A stretch of DNA of 41,209 nucleotides from a virus: positions 1 to 41,209 of IMG/VR virus record IMGVR_UViG_3300023278_002909; one strand, written 5' to 3'. A program made the translations under genes and the position numbers. The notes beneath the pieces are model-generated. The model was not told where the DNA came from, did no database searches, and saw only the letters and a program-made list of their open reading frames with translations. Of the stretch, positions 1-8,758 are shown in pieces (the stretch's first letter is position 1; every line of letters begins with the position of its first letter).

Positions 1-2
1 AA

Positions 3-1286
3 GACTGGAAAAACTATTATTATATTGCGGACATTGATTCTTTTGTGTTTTTTCCGCGCAATCAAAAAAAACCTCTAAGATTAAATCCCGAAGAGTGTGA
101 TATCCATGCCTATGTAAAAATGAAACGCGCGGCTTTTGACGCATGTTTCATGCATATTACAACTAAAGCCGCCTCACAATTCCTCTCGGCGTTGGCTATG
201 GCCTCTCATAAGTGCTTAACAAGTGTGTACTCCCCGTATAAAAAAACCGCGCTTGTAAACAAATCCATTCGATATTTTAATACCTGGCAAGCGCCTCCGC
301 CATTAGAAATAAACGACAAGGTAAAAAAAACTAATATCGATTTTTGGCATCGCCATATTGCTTATATATTTAACGATAATGAGGCATACATATTGCTATT
401 TACCGATTTTATGACCGCACTTATGCAAAAAAAACGACGGCGTATTGATTACGCATTAGTTATCTATTCTCAATTTGAGGGCGTTGGTAAAACCGCACCC
501 CTAACATCTTTACTTAACAAAAGGTTTGGACATACTAATGTTAAGGCTGTAAGCAATAAAGTTATTAAATCGAACTATAACGAGATGATGGCTGAATCTC
601 AGGTTGTTATCTATGAGGACGCGAGTGCGGATAGCCGCTATGAAGTTGTTGAAAACATTAAACCTTGGATTACTAATAAGTTCATCTCTCGTACCGGGAA
701 ATATGACAAGGATAAGCAAATAGTGAATTTCACAACCTTTATAATTTTAACAAACAATTTAGATGCATTAGCGCTGCCAGGCGAAAATATTTCTCGTCGA
801 TATCTAGTTTTAAAATCAAAAGCTGATCCGAGGGATAGTGAATATTTCACAACATTAATGGCAAAACTCTCGAAGCACGGAACAGCTGTTATCAATTATT
901 ATTTAACGAGGGAAATAGATTTTAACAAAATAGCTAAACGTCCGCTTTTTACGAATGCCGCACAAGAGATGCGGAAGGCGTCACTGCCTATTAACGCAAA
1001 GGGACTGTTGGATATTATTCAAGAATATGACATTCCTTATATTGACCAATTTGCGGAGCCGCGAAGTCTGTACAATAAATTTTTTAATTCTGAAACAGGT
1101 TTTACTCGTTATCGAACCGATGGTCGGTTTCATAAAGCTTTTGGGCATTTAGGGTACTTTTGTACCAGACGAATTAAAATAGGTTTGCGCACTTCCGACA
1201 GGGTCTCTATTAGGGTCAAAAATGAGGATGCTCAGATCACCGTGGATATGGTTAAAGAGCAGATGGCCGCTATTAAATCTTTATAA
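3..1286 (+). CDS. Primase-helicase, C-terminal SF3-type helicase half (partial at left edge)
   Basis: The frame is open from position 3, so the window begins inside this gene; a GTG at 45 is not a convincing start because coding continues upstream of it. Phage D5/DUF5906-type helicase domain: Walker A EGVGKT (about nt 480-495), Walker B VVIYEDASA (about nt 608-634), sensor FIILTNN and SRR arginines (about nt 740-800). The Walker A Lys-Thr should bind ATP, so the domain is expected to unwind DNA at the phage fork. An N-terminal linker with a NTWQ motif is typical of primase-helicase fusions. The matching primase half is at the right end of the window (from 40292). The two frames are not continuous if the ends are simply joined. 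Confidence 0.85.
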   Translation, partial: DWKNYYYIADIDSFVFFPRNQKKPLRLNPEECDIHAYVKMKRAAFDACFMHITTKAASQFLSALAMASHKCLTSVYSPYKKTALVNKSIRYFNTWQAPPPLEINDKVKKTNIDFWHRHIAYIFNDNEAYILLFTDFMTALMQKKRRRIDYALVIYSQFEGVGKTAPLTSLLNKRFGHTNVKAVSNKVIKSNYNEMMAESQVVIYEDASADSRYEVVENIKPWITNKFISRTGKYDKDKQIVNFTTFIILTNNLDALALPGENISRRYLVLKSKADPRDSEYFTTLMAKLSKHGTAVINYYLTREIDFNKIAKRPLFTNAAQEMRKASLPINAKGLLDIIQEYDIPYIDQFAEPRSLYNKFFNSETGFTRYRTDGRFHKAFGHLGYFCTRRIKIGLRTSDRVSIRVKNEDAQITVDMVKEQMAAIKSL

Positions 1287-1289
1287 CAC

Positions 1290-1318
1290 TTGCATAAATG
1301 CAAACAACGAGTTACCAT
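1290..1318 (+). promoter_or_regulatory. Palindromic operator overlapping a predicted promoter
   Basis: TTGCATAAATGCAA at 1290-1303 has perfect 6-bp arms and matches a palindrome repeated near the origin and terS. Its left arm TTGCAT lies 17 bp before TACCAT (1313-1318), a 4/6 match to a -10 box. A transcript would begin near 1325, just before the ribosome site of the gene at 1354. A bound regulator would cover the -35 box. Promoter activity is inferred; the palindrome is seen directly. Confidence 0.55.
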
Positions 1319-1353
1319 AGTATTTATTTTTAATAACATGAGGAGATCTTTTT

Positions 1354-1827
1354 ATGCTTAAATTAAAACACTTGGGTATCGACTATGGCGCTTCATTAGA
1401 TGGGACGCAAGTTGATATGCAAGTTATGTTAGATGAGTTGCTTATTGACAAGGCTGCTGAGTTTGTTAGCGAACTTACCACTGCTCTAGTTGCCATTGAA
1501 TCCAAGTTATTGGACGTGCCAGAGTTAGTCAGTCAACCTGCGGAAATTGGCGCGCCTAAAAAAAGACGTCGCAAGAAAAAAGCGGTTGAAGAAACCGTAT
1601 CCTTGGACGTGCTTCAAAAAGTGGTTGATAATTATATCGATAAAGGTAAAACCGGGCATTTAAAAAGAAAAAAAGCCTTTTTTGAACTTATTACCGGTAT
1701 AGATGATGAAGTTTGTGCGCTAGAGGATTTAGAACCTAAGCATTACGCTACTGTTATCAACAAATTAAAAAATATTTTAGACGGTGGTCGAGCAGAAATC
1801 GTTGATGAAGATGACGACGAAGTATAG
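1354..1827 (+). CDS. Unknown replication-operon protein with basic central tract
   Basis: 157 residues; start ATG preceded by ATGAGGAGATC, a good ribosome site. I do not recognise the family. The N-terminal 60 residues look helical and acidic. A very basic stretch (KKRRRKKK, about residues 69-76) resembles a nucleic-acid-contacting or flexible linker. The C-terminus is strongly acidic (DEDDDEV). It is the first gene after the operator/promoter at 1290 and overlaps the DUF2800-like gene, so it probably belongs to DNA replication or recombination. A DNA-binding accessory role is only inferred. Confidence 0.75.
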   Translation: MLKLKHLGIDYGASLDGTQVDMQVMLDELLIDKAAEFVSELTTALVAIESKLLDVPELVSQPAEIGAPKKRRRKKKAVEETVSLDVLQKVVDNYIDKGKTGHLKRKKAFFELITGIDDEVCALEDLEPKHYATVINKLKNILDGGRAEIVDEDDDEV

Positions 1828-2551
1828 AACTGTTTACCCTCCGTCCGCTGCGGGCATTTGGTCTAAATGCCCGTATTCATGCAAGCTTGCACACTATTTA
1901 GAGGTTGATAGAACGCTTTCATTTGGCCCGGCTGAACGGGGTCGCTTGGTTCATCAAGCATTTGCAGAGGTTGCAAGGGGGTTAAGCATAGCTCGATATG
2001 AAGAAGATATTCAAAAGGAAGTGCAAGAGCTGTTAACACTTTTTAACGAAGAGGTGGTTATTAATTATTTAGGACGGGAGCGCATGATTGAAGGAGACAA
2101 ACTCACTACTTTTATTCACCCCAAGGGGGGTGACACTATCCGCATACGTGGGCAGATCGATATTCTATTTACACCCTTTCGTAAAAACTCTACAAAATGC
2201 GTGCATGGCAATTTTGCTGTATTCGATATAAAAACTGGTCGCGTTCCTGTTTATCCCCACGACAATCCTCAATTGTTAATATACGCTGATATGGTGTTGC
2301 GGCGCTGGCCTCATATCATGGAAAGCATCAAATCAATTGACTTGGGGATACTTCAACAACCGTATAACAAAGTTAAAAAAACAACAATAACCCTTGATTT
2401 TTTACTGCATAAATTAGAAACGCTATATACGCGATTAGTTAATGCGAATTATGACGCGCCTCGAAGCGGCCCCCATTGTCATTATTGTAAAGTGAAAGAT
2501 TGGTGCAGCATTACCCAAACTAATTTGCGCAATTTAATGCAGGTGTTTTAA
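1811..2551 (+). CDS. DUF2800-type PD-(D/E)XK nuclease-like protein, N-terminal part
   Basis: About 246 residues. Features of the Cas4/AddB-like DUF2800 family: PPSAAGIWSKC near the N-terminus, GRLVHQAF helix, GQIDILF, then FDIKTGR (D-x-K core) and NPQLLIYAD. A cysteine cluster CHYCKVKDWC near the end plus the N-terminal Cys pair could hold an Fe-S or zinc centre, as in Cas4-like nucleases. ATG at 1811 was chosen because homology begins there; ATG 1805 and GTG 1784 are in frame. It overlaps the upstream gene by 17 bp, suggesting translational coupling. The usual C-terminal domain of the family is missing here and appears as the next ORF. Confidence 0.8.
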   Translation: MTTKYRTVYPPSAAGIWSKCPYSCKLAHYLEVDRTLSFGPAERGRLVHQAFAEVARGLSIARYEEDIQKEVQELLTLFNEEVVINYLGRERMIEGDKLTTFIHPKGGDTIRIRGQIDILFTPFRKNSTKCVHGNFAVFDIKTGRVPVYPHDNPQLLIYADMVLRRWPHIMESIKSIDLGILQQPYNKVKKTTITLDFLLHKLETLYTRLVNANYDAPRSGPHCHYCKVKDWCSITQTNLRNLMQVF

Positions 2552-2552
2552 C

Positions 2553-2966
2553 ATGTTATACAATAAAGAGTTTACTATTCAAGAAAAATTAGAAATACTG
2601 AAACAAAAAAAAGCTATTGAAAAACTGTTAAAAGATTGGGAAGAGGAGATTATCAGCGCAATGGTTGCCTTCGGTGATCGATACCCCGGCGTAGAAATAG
2701 TCCCTATAAATAAAAAACGATTTTGGACACAAGAAGCTACAATTAAGTTGAAAAAGTATCTTTCTGATGGTTTAATATATAAAAACGAGAGACGCCCTAT
2801 TAACAGTCAAGAAACAATAAAAAAACATTTAAAAAATAAACTCAGAACAAAGACGCACAACAAGTTAACAAACAAAGAGCTTAATAAACAAATAGACAAT
2901 ATTATAAGAGATTGCACAGTAAAACCAAAAGCAAGACCTAATGAAGTCAATTTAAAATTTTATTAA
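2553..2966 (+). CDS. Detached C-terminal domain of DUF2800 protein
   Basis: 137 residues starting one base after the previous stop, in another frame. The segment with helix EKLLKDWEEEIISAM, PGVEIVPINKKRFWT and the closing IIRDCTVKPKARP corresponds to the C-terminal part of full-length DUF2800 proteins (linker helix, PGYKLVxGRxxRxW-like motif, KPxGKP-like end), recalled from the family. The two ORFs together give about the usual length of one protein. Either the gene is split into two interacting polypeptides or there is a frameshift. The last 50 residues are Lys/Asn-rich. Confidence 0.65.
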   Translation: MLYNKEFTIQEKLEILKQKKAIEKLLKDWEEEIISAMVAFGDRYPGVEIVPINKKRFWTQEATIKLKKYLSDGLIYKNERRPINSQETIKKHLKNKLRTKTHNKLTNKELNKQIDNIIRDCTVKPKARPNEVNLKFY

Positions 2967-2979
2967 CAGGAGAACACAG

Positions 2980-3873
2980 ATGACGACCTTCCAGTACCTT
3001 GATGAATTTGACCCCGATCGACCAAAGCAAGATTTAAGAGTCGTTCTACGCAATGTGACGATTGTGTATCCAACTCTTTTTGCTCCAAGAGCTATCAGTA
3101 GTGGAGTTCCTAAATTCAGCGTACAAGTACTAATCCCAAAGAAATGCAAAAAAACTACAAAAGATATTACTCAATATTTCTCCCTAGTAAAAACCAATTC
3201 GGTTAATACGCAAGCCTCGCAAGCCGCTACCTATTTTAGAGACGGCGATATGCAACAAAACCGAGATCATGAACTGTTAAAAGAAGGCGATCCAGGATTT
3301 AAACCATATTTAAAAAATAACCGCTATTTCAACATTAGCGCTAAAATGGAGGACGCCCCAGAATTACGAGATATGGAAGGTCGTGCATTATCCCTCGAGA
3401 AGGATAAAGACCCATTTTATACTGGGTGCCTATGTGATGTCTATTTTTACAGTTATGTCGTTGGGGGCACCTTTCCTGATGACTCCGGTAAAGAAAACAA
3501 GGTAATCGCTCCCACAATTTCTAAGCGTTTAATGGCTGTTCAATTAGTGGCAAAAGGTGAACCTATTATTACTCGAACTCGTCCGAAGCTCACCAATGAT
3601 GTATTCATCAATTACGCAAAAGAGCATATTGCTAGTGACAATGCTGTTTCAGACGACCAGCATAATGTCACGAAGGCTGAACTTAAAAAAGCGCTGCTTG
3701 ATTTTGCAGGCGATAAAAACGATCCAGATTATCCTAATATGGTGATTGCACGACAAGAAATTTTAAAAAGCTATGGCGCTATAACGGGTAAGCTTAAAGA
3801 TTTAGACTCTGCATATTACTATGACGTGCTTACAGAATTGACAGATTACGATTCTGAGGATGATGAAATATAA
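2980..3873 (+). CDS. DUF2815-family single-stranded DNA-binding protein
   Basis: 297 residues; ribosome site ACAGGAGAAC before ATG. DUF2815 features: N-terminal beta strands (LRNVTIVYPTLF), KFSVQVLIPK, YFRDGD, RYFNISAKMEDAPEL, and YTGCLCDVYFYSYVVGG (the GC-x-V-x-F/Y-Y strand). Members are OB-fold-like phage ssDNA-binding proteins encoded beside DUF2800 and a family A polymerase, exactly as here. The C-terminus ends in acidic YDSEDDEI, like the acidic tip with which SSB proteins contact partners. It probably coats ssDNA at the phage fork. Confidence 0.85.
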   Translation: MTTFQYLDEFDPDRPKQDLRVVLRNVTIVYPTLFAPRAISSGVPKFSVQVLIPKKCKKTTKDITQYFSLVKTNSVNTQASQAATYFRDGDMQQNRDHELLKEGDPGFKPYLKNNRYFNISAKMEDAPELRDMEGRALSLEKDKDPFYTGCLCDVYFYSYVVGGTFPDDSGKENKVIAPTISKRLMAVQLVAKGEPIITRTRPKLTNDVFINYAKEHIASDNAVSDDQHNVTKAELKKALLDFAGDKNDPDYPNMVIARQEILKSYGAITGKLKDLDSAYYYDVLTELTDYDSEDDEI

Positions 3874-3895
3874 GAGTCGTAAATAGGGGGCGTTT

Positions 3896-6001
3896 ATGAA
3901 AAACGATTACGTGTATGTTGATGTTGAAACGCAAAGTCGCGTACCTATTAAAAAGGGGCTAAAACAGTATTTCAATTGCCCCGATTTTAAAATACTAACA
4001 GCTGCTATAGAGGACACCAAAACTAATCGGGAATACTCTATGTGGCACGAAGACGTGGGCAGTTCAGTAGCTTTTTACACTTTAATCAGACAGCTTGCCC
4101 GCAAAGGTCGCATATTTGTAGCACACAACGCGACCTTTGAATATGGCGCTTTTTTAAAAGTTTTAGGGCGAGAGACTCCTCGTAAATGGCGTTGTACAAT
4201 GGCTTTAGCCATGGCTTGCGGTCTTCCCCCTTCTTTGGAACTTTGCGCTGCTGCGATGCTAATCCCCCTTGAAAAAATGCATGAGGGTAAACGTTTAATC
4301 AATGACTATAGTATTCCCAATGCGCAGGGTGAGTTTAATAAATGCCCCCCTAATGATGTAAAGTTATTTATGCGATACTGTGGGTTAGACAAAAGTATTT
4401 GTAAAGCGATAAACGAGTGCCTTCCCGATTTTAATGACAATGTGTGGTTTCAGTATCTAACAATACTTATGAATAATCGTGGAATCCCGCTAGACACCGT
4501 TTTGTTAAACCGATTAATTCCGGCTATACAAACTTTAAAAGATGACAAAATGTATCAAGGGATAAACACAAAAAGCGCTCAACAGCTTAAGCGTTTTTGC
4601 ACTGATCGCGGTGTTAATATGCCTAATTACCAAAAAGAAACGATCATTGAAGCGTTACAAGATGCCCATTTGCCGCATGATGTGCGTGACATATTAGAGA
4701 AGCGTCAATTAACCAATTTTACATCAGTGCAAAAATACACAACGGCGCAAAAAGAAATGTTTAATGGTCGCCTCTACGGTCAATTTAAATACTATGGCGC
4801 TCAAACAGGACGGGATACTGGTTTGACATTTCAAGCGCAGAATCTACCGCACTCAACCCAATTAGGCATTACCATGTTACCACTAGTCCCGCACTCCCAC
4901 ATGTTGTCTAAACTAAATCTCAAGCCCTCACAAATTGCTAAAGAGGGTTTGAGATCTATTATTGCTACGTCTGCGGGCTTCATATGTGTTGATTTAGCAG
5001 GTATCGAGCTTCGAGTACTGCATTGGTTGGCGGGTTGCCAAGATTCGATTAAAGCTTTTAAAACTAAAAAAGATTTATACAAAGAATTAGCAAGCGATAT
5101 ATATGATACACCAGTAGCACAAATAGCTAAAGAGCAACGAAACGTGGGAAAAACCGCTGTTTTGAGTTTAGGTTATGGCGCGGGTTCTGTAAAATTTGCG
5201 AGCATGTTAATGGCTGAAAATGTTACCAGCCCTAGAACACCCTACAATATAGACGAAGACATTTTCAAACGCCTTTTAAGCAAAAATTCTAGTATAAATG
5301 ACATTTTACGAAAGTGCTTAACTGAAAAACAAAAAACGAAATACCTCGCCAATTTGAAATTTGCGGTTGAAATTGTTCAGATTTATCGAAGAAAATACTC
5401 AAATATCACTAAACTGTGGTATGATTTGGACGATCTTTTTAAGGATGTCCTGTCGAATCCGGCGCTTTTCGACTGTAAATCTGAAAAGTTCACTCTTAAA
5501 TTATCGCATATTGATTTACAGGTAATAGTTTGGCGACGCTTATCTTTTATTTCTATTGTTCTACCCTCAAAACGTCGCTTACATTTTTTTATGCCGAGGC
5601 TAGTTGAAGATGCAGACGGTCGTGTTCAAATTCAGTACTTAAAATACAGACCATCTGGTCAGCTCAAAAAATCTGAATTGGCAGAACGCTTTAAAAAGGT
5701 TAAAAGTGTTTGTGTGTTTAATGGTATCGTGTATAAAAAAATCGATATTTGGGGCGGCATGATTGCACAAAACATCACACAAGCGATTGCGCGAGACGTG
5801 TTTTTCACGGGGCATTTAGCAGCGCACAAAGCCGGCTATCACGCAATTGTGCGTGTTCATGATGAGTTATTGGTTGAGCGCACATCACCTTCGCAATCCA
5901 AAGAAGAGTTAATACAATTAATGACGCAATCAATAGACTGGGCACCAGGATTGCCGTTAGCTGCTGAAGGGTGGGAAGGTTGTTATTATAGAAAAGAGTA
6001 A
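3896..6001 (+). CDS. Family A DNA polymerase with 3'-5' exonuclease domain
   Basis: 701 residues; TAGGGGGCGTTT precedes ATG. Exonuclease motifs: exo I VDVET (Asp9, Glu11) and exo II HNATFEYG (about residue 77). Polymerase motifs: A, VDLAGIELRVLHWLAG (about 365-380); B, EQRNVGKTAVLSLGYG (about 412-427); C, VRVHDELLVE (about 650-659). The motif A and C aspartates bind the catalytic metals. Catalytic residues look intact, so this should be the replicative polymerase. It lies downstream of the DUF2815 ssDNA-binding gene and is followed by the SNF2 helicase gene. Confidence 0.95.
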   Translation: MKNDYVYVDVETQSRVPIKKGLKQYFNCPDFKILTAAIEDTKTNREYSMWHEDVGSSVAFYTLIRQLARKGRIFVAHNATFEYGAFLKVLGRETPRKWRCTMALAMACGLPPSLELCAAAMLIPLEKMHEGKRLINDYSIPNAQGEFNKCPPNDVKLFMRYCGLDKSICKAINECLPDFNDNVWFQYLTILMNNRGIPLDTVLLNRLIPAIQTLKDDKMYQGINTKSAQQLKRFCTDRGVNMPNYQKETIIEALQDAHLPHDVRDILEKRQLTNFTSVQKYTTAQKEMFNGRLYGQFKYYGAQTGRDTGLTFQAQNLPHSTQLGITMLPLVPHSHMLSKLNLKPSQIAKEGLRSIIATSAGFICVDLAGIELRVLHWLAGCQDSIKAFKTKKDLYKELASDIYDTPVAQIAKEQRNVGKTAVLSLGYGAGSVKFASMLMAENVTSPRTPYNIDEDIFKRLLSKNSSINDILRKCLTEKQKTKYLANLKFAVEIVQIYRRKYSNITKLWYDLDDLFKDVLSNPALFDCKSEKFTLKLSHIDLQVIVWRRLSFISIVLPSKRRLHFFMPRLVEDADGRVQIQYLKYRPSGQLKKSELAERFKKVKSVCVFNGIVYKKIDIWGGMIAQNITQAIARDVFFTGHLAAHKAGYHAIVRVHDELLVERTSPSQSKEELIQLMTQSIDWAPGLPLAAEGWEGCYYRKE

Positions 6002-6016
6002 TAAAATTTAACGCCA

Positions 6017-7510
6017 ATGATCGAGCCAGAAAAAATGACTAATAAAAATTTAACAAATACGCAAAAGTTTTTTATAAAACGCATGCTAGATAATAAATCA
6101 TACGGCGTGTATATGCGACCCGGCATGGGTAAAACTAGAACCGTATTAGAAACCCTATGCACGCTTAAACAACAGCATAATTTTTTTACAACTCTTGTTT
6201 TATGTCCCCCTATTACTATGCATAATGTGTGGAAAGAAGAAATAAAAAAATGGGGCTACTCTTTTTCTACCGCTTTTATTGAAGGGTCGGAAAAATATGA
6301 AACGGTTGCGGGTTATGATATATATTTTGCGTCAATCGATCTTTTCACATATGACAAAAAGAATAAAATTAGAAATGAAAAAGTTAAGAGTCTGCTTGCT
6401 CGCATACGACCTGAAATAATAGTTATTGACGAGAGTTCTAAATTTAAAAACCTAACGTCGTTACGCACTATGAATTTAATTCATTTTCTATACCGTTTAG
6501 AAATCGTGGCCAATCGTATGCGTGCAGCAGCTAAAAGATATAAGCGTTTATACCTTTTGTCAGGAACCCCACAACCTAAAAACATTAATAACATGTTTAC
6601 GCAAGCCCTTTTATTGGATGGCGGAGCTTTGCTAGGAACTAATATAGACACTTTCGAGGCATATTTTACGCGCCGATCGATGAAAGATGGTGTCGTCAAG
6701 GCATCTAAAGATATTTGGCATTGTTTAAAGCCGATTTGCGCTACTGCTGAAAACCCCCATTTAGCTAATAACATAAAGTACAATACTCTTTATGTTGATC
6801 TAGGTGCGCACGTATTAGAATTATATCGCACACTTTCAAAAACGTCGCTTAATAGCTATGTATGGTTTTTCGTGCAAACTATTACAAAAGATGGGGTTGG
6901 GGGACTGCACCTCATTAAACGGCGAATAACGGAAAAAGGTTTGCCGCAATTGCTTACTTCTATTGCAAGTGGCGCTCTGTATTGTAAACCCCATGATTCA
7001 GAACAAGACCTGCGCGGATTTTTTACTGTATCGGATGAGAAGGTTAAAGTACTAGAAAACCTTATTGCATCCTTGCAAAATGCGCCAGTTATGGTAGCAT
7101 GTAACTATAATCATGAAATAGCAAGGATACGCACAATGCTAACTGACAATAAAATACCGCACGCCTGCTTAACCGGTGAAACTTTACCCCAAGATCGACG
7201 GGCGGTTATTGAAAAATGGAATGCGAAAGGGGTGCCTGTTTTGCTGTGCAACCCGGCTTCTATGGGTCACGGTCTTAATCTGCAACAAGGTGGCTCAACT
7301 ATTATATGGTTTTCGGCCCCTCGTTTGGGTGATTACGAATTATACGAGCAATTCAATGCCCGGCTTAATCGGGCGGGGCAATCAGAGCAAGTAATCGTTC
7401 ATCATTTGGTGTGTAAAAATACATTTGATGAAATAGCTTTTAAGTGTCTTCAAAAGAAGAAAGGCGCCGCTAAGGCTTTTATGGACTTTTTAAAAATAGA
7501 GGAGGATTAA
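6017..7510 (+). CDS. SNF2/SF2-family DNA helicase
   Basis: 497 residues from ATG 6017; ATG 6035 is an alternative and neither has a strong ribosome site. SF2 motifs in order: [11 protein letters not shown] (about residue 34-43), [10 protein letters not shown] (DExx, about 135), [11 protein letters not shown] (about 180), and the C-terminal RecA lobe with [14 protein letters not shown] (motif V) and [11 protein letters not shown] (motif VI). This resembles phage SNF2 helicases found beside family A polymerases. An ATP-driven DNA translocase in replication or recombination is expected. Its stop lies 2 bp before csrA, so the two are probably co-transcribed. Confidence 0.9.
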   Translation: MIEPEKMTNKNLTNTQKFFIKRMLDNKSYGVYMRPGMGKTRTVLETLCTLKQQHNFFTTLVLCPPITMHNVWKEEIKKWGYSFSTAFIEGSEKYETVAGYDIYFASIDLFTYDKKNKIRNEKVKSLLARIRPEIIVIDESSKFKNLTSLRTMNLIHFLYRLEIVANRMRAAAKRYKRLYLLSGTPQPKNINNMFTQALLLDGGALLGTNIDTFEAYFTRRSMKDGVVKASKDIWHCLKPICATAENPHLANNIKYNTLYVDLGAHVLELYRTLSKTSLNSYVWFFVQTITKDGVGGLHLIKRRITEKGLPQLLTSIASGALYCKPHDSEQDLRGFFTVSDEKVKVLENLIASLQNAPVMVACNYNHEIARIRTMLTDNKIPHACLTGETLPQDRRAVIEKWNAKGVPVLLCNPASMGHGLNLQQGGSTIIWFSAPRLGDYELYEQFNARLNRAGQSEQVIVHHLVCKNTFDEIAFKCLQKKKGAAKAFMDFLKIEED

Positions 7511-7512
7511 TA

Positions 7513-7689
7513 ATGTTAATATTAACGCGACGAATATCAGAATCGATAATTATTAATGATAATATAAATGTGCGTGTTTTAGGGGTTAAAGGCAATCAAG
7601 TTAGGTTAGGAATTGAGGCCCCTCCTGACATTCCAGTCCATCGGGAGGAGATTCAGGAAAGGATTTTGCGTGAAAAATGCATACTATAA
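7513..7689 (+). CDS. csrA: CsrA-family RNA-binding translational regulator
   Basis: 58 residues. N-terminus [16 protein letters not shown], middle [18 protein letters not shown] and [10 protein letters not shown] match bacterial CsrA (about 61 residues) almost throughout. The RNA-contacting residues known for E. coli CsrA, Leu4, Arg6 and Arg44, are all present. CsrA dimers bind GGA in hairpin loops, usually over ribosome sites, and change translation and mRNA stability. The AGAGGAGGATTAATA leader contains GGA next to the start, so autoregulation is possible. Start 2 bp after the helicase stop. Only the short C-terminal tail differs from cellular CsrA. A phage copy could redirect host metabolism or time phage genes. 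Confidence 0.93.
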   Translation: MLILTRRISESIIINDNINVRVLGVKGNQVRLGIEAPPDIPVHREEIQERILREKCIL

Positions 7690-7760
7690 TAACATAGTAG
7701 CATAAACAAAAACTTATAAATGCATACTATAATAACATAGTAGCATAAACAAAAACTTAT
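7675..7760 (+). repeat. Two tandem 43-bp direct repeats after csrA
   Basis: Units 7675-7717 and 7718-7760 are identical by eye. Each holds a small inverted repeat, TACTAT-AATAAC-ATAGTA, and a TATAAT hexamer (7685-7690 and 7728-7733) without a clear -35. The first unit includes the last codons and stop of csrA. The array ends at the ribosome site of the barrel gene. It may be a recent duplication or a two-copy binding site in the leader of that gene. Confidence 0.9.
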
Positions 7761-7774
7761 AAAGGAGATTAACT

Positions 7775-8299
7775 GTGAAAACTCGTTACGCTTTTTTGGC
7801 TTTACTTTTGCCCATGGTCAGCTATGGTTCTGTTAAATACTCTAATTTTGATTTAGAGTATTCATTAAATACCGCTCCTGGTCGCGATGGCACCCATATT
7901 TATGATCGTAAGTTGCTTCACTCGATATATACGGGGATTAATGTAACTGATAATTTTTATGCGGATGTTAAAGTATTACGCGACGCTGATCGTAAATTTG
8001 AAGTGACGCCAGGAGTGGGCTTTATTGACCACGCAAAATATTTAAGCCCGTATGCGGATCTTAAATTTAATATTCAAAACAAAAAAATGCACTATGACCT
8101 CGGTACTTATATCAAAGTGTCGCACTATGGCAGTTTGTTTATAGAGAGCGATGATTTTTTAAATAAAACACTTACAGCTTTTGCGGTTGGTGTTTCTGTT
8201 CCTGTATACAAAGGGTTGTACACAAAGGTAACTTACACAATTAATACAAAGCAATTTGATAATGACTATTCAGTGAGTGTAGGTTATAAATTTTTATAG
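7775..8299 (+). CDS. Predicted outer-membrane beta-barrel protein
   Basis: 174 residues, GTG start after AAAGGAGATTAACT. An N-terminal signal peptide (MKTRYAFLALLLPMVSYG, cleavage likely after SYG) is followed by alternating short beta strands rich in Tyr/Phe, with turns of Asp/Asn. The C-terminus YSVSVGYKFL resembles the aromatic terminal strand recognised by the BAM machinery. The length fits a small 8-strand barrel. A phage-made barrel could alter the infected cell's surface, for example to block superinfection; this is inference. It directly follows csrA and the 43-bp repeats. A fragment of its coding DNA recurs at 9541 and 9860. Confidence 0.75.
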   Translation: MKTRYAFLALLLPMVSYGSVKYSNFDLEYSLNTAPGRDGTHIYDRKLLHSIYTGINVTDNFYADVKVLRDADRKFEVTPGVGFIDHAKYLSPYADLKFNIQNKKMHYDLGTYIKVSHYGSLFIESDDFLNKTLTAFAVGVSVPVYKGLYTKVTYTINTKQFDNDYSVSVGYKFL

Positions 8300-8310
8300 T
8301 GGTTTTTCTG

Positions 8311-8332
8311 ATGCGGAACGCGTGTTCCGCAT
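8311..8332 (+). terminator. Strong intergenic hairpin after barrel gene
   Basis: ATGCGGAAC-GCGT-GTTCCGCAT forms a perfect 9-bp stem with a 4-base loop. It is not followed by a clear T-run (TAGCTTTA), so it may act as an attenuator or mRNA-stabilising hairpin rather than a full intrinsic terminator. Confidence 0.45.
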
Positions 8333-8355
8333 TAGCTTTAATAAGGAGTAATTTT

Positions 8356-8757
8356 ATGGAACGTATACTCGCAAAAAATTCTAGCTCACCCCTATCTTTT
8401 AAACAATGCTTTGACATGTTGTGTACAGTTGAACAGGCAGCTAAAGCGGCGGAATCAACTGCATCAGTAGAGTATCGCATATTCTATTTAATGTATTCAG
8501 TCAACATCCTTTCGATAGTGTGTGACGGACTAAAAACACTTGAGTCGTTAAATTTAGGCATGTCACTGAACGAGTTAAAAAAGGCGCAACAAAGTCTAAA
8601 AACGCTACTTAAAGAAGTGCCGCCCCGTCAGTTACATGAGGCTTTTTGGGATTTTACGCATTTGACTAGAACCTGCACTCTTTGTGAAACGCATAAAAAG
8701 CTTAATACATGCGTGATTGACTGTGTAACTAGATATTTTAGCCGAATGGATGATTAA
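8356..8757 (+). CDS. Unknown helical cytoplasmic protein
   Basis: 133 residues. ATG 8356 is preceded by ATAAGGAGTAATTTT; the longer upstream frame has no ribosome site. No family recognised. It is predicted mostly helical, with Cys pairs CTLC and CVIDC in the last third that could bind metal or form disulfides. There is no signal peptide or membrane segment. It lies in the accessory block between the barrel gene and small membrane proteins. Confidence 0.7.
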   Translation: MERILAKNSSSPLSFKQCFDMLCTVEQAAKAAESTASVEYRIFYLMYSVNILSIVCDGLKTLESLNLGMSLNELKKAQQSLKTLLKEVPPRQLHEAFWDFTHLTRTCTLCETHKKLNTCVIDCVTRYFSRMDD

Positions 8758-8758
8758 C

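Noticed and set aside
1878-1889. TGCAAGCTTGCA palindrome in the DUF2800 gene
   Set aside because: It lies in coding sequence, has the half sites in everted order, and does not match TTGCAYNNATGCAA.
8311-8332. Full intrinsic terminator after the barrel gene
   Set aside because: A strong stem is present but a T-run is missing, so complete termination is not claimed.
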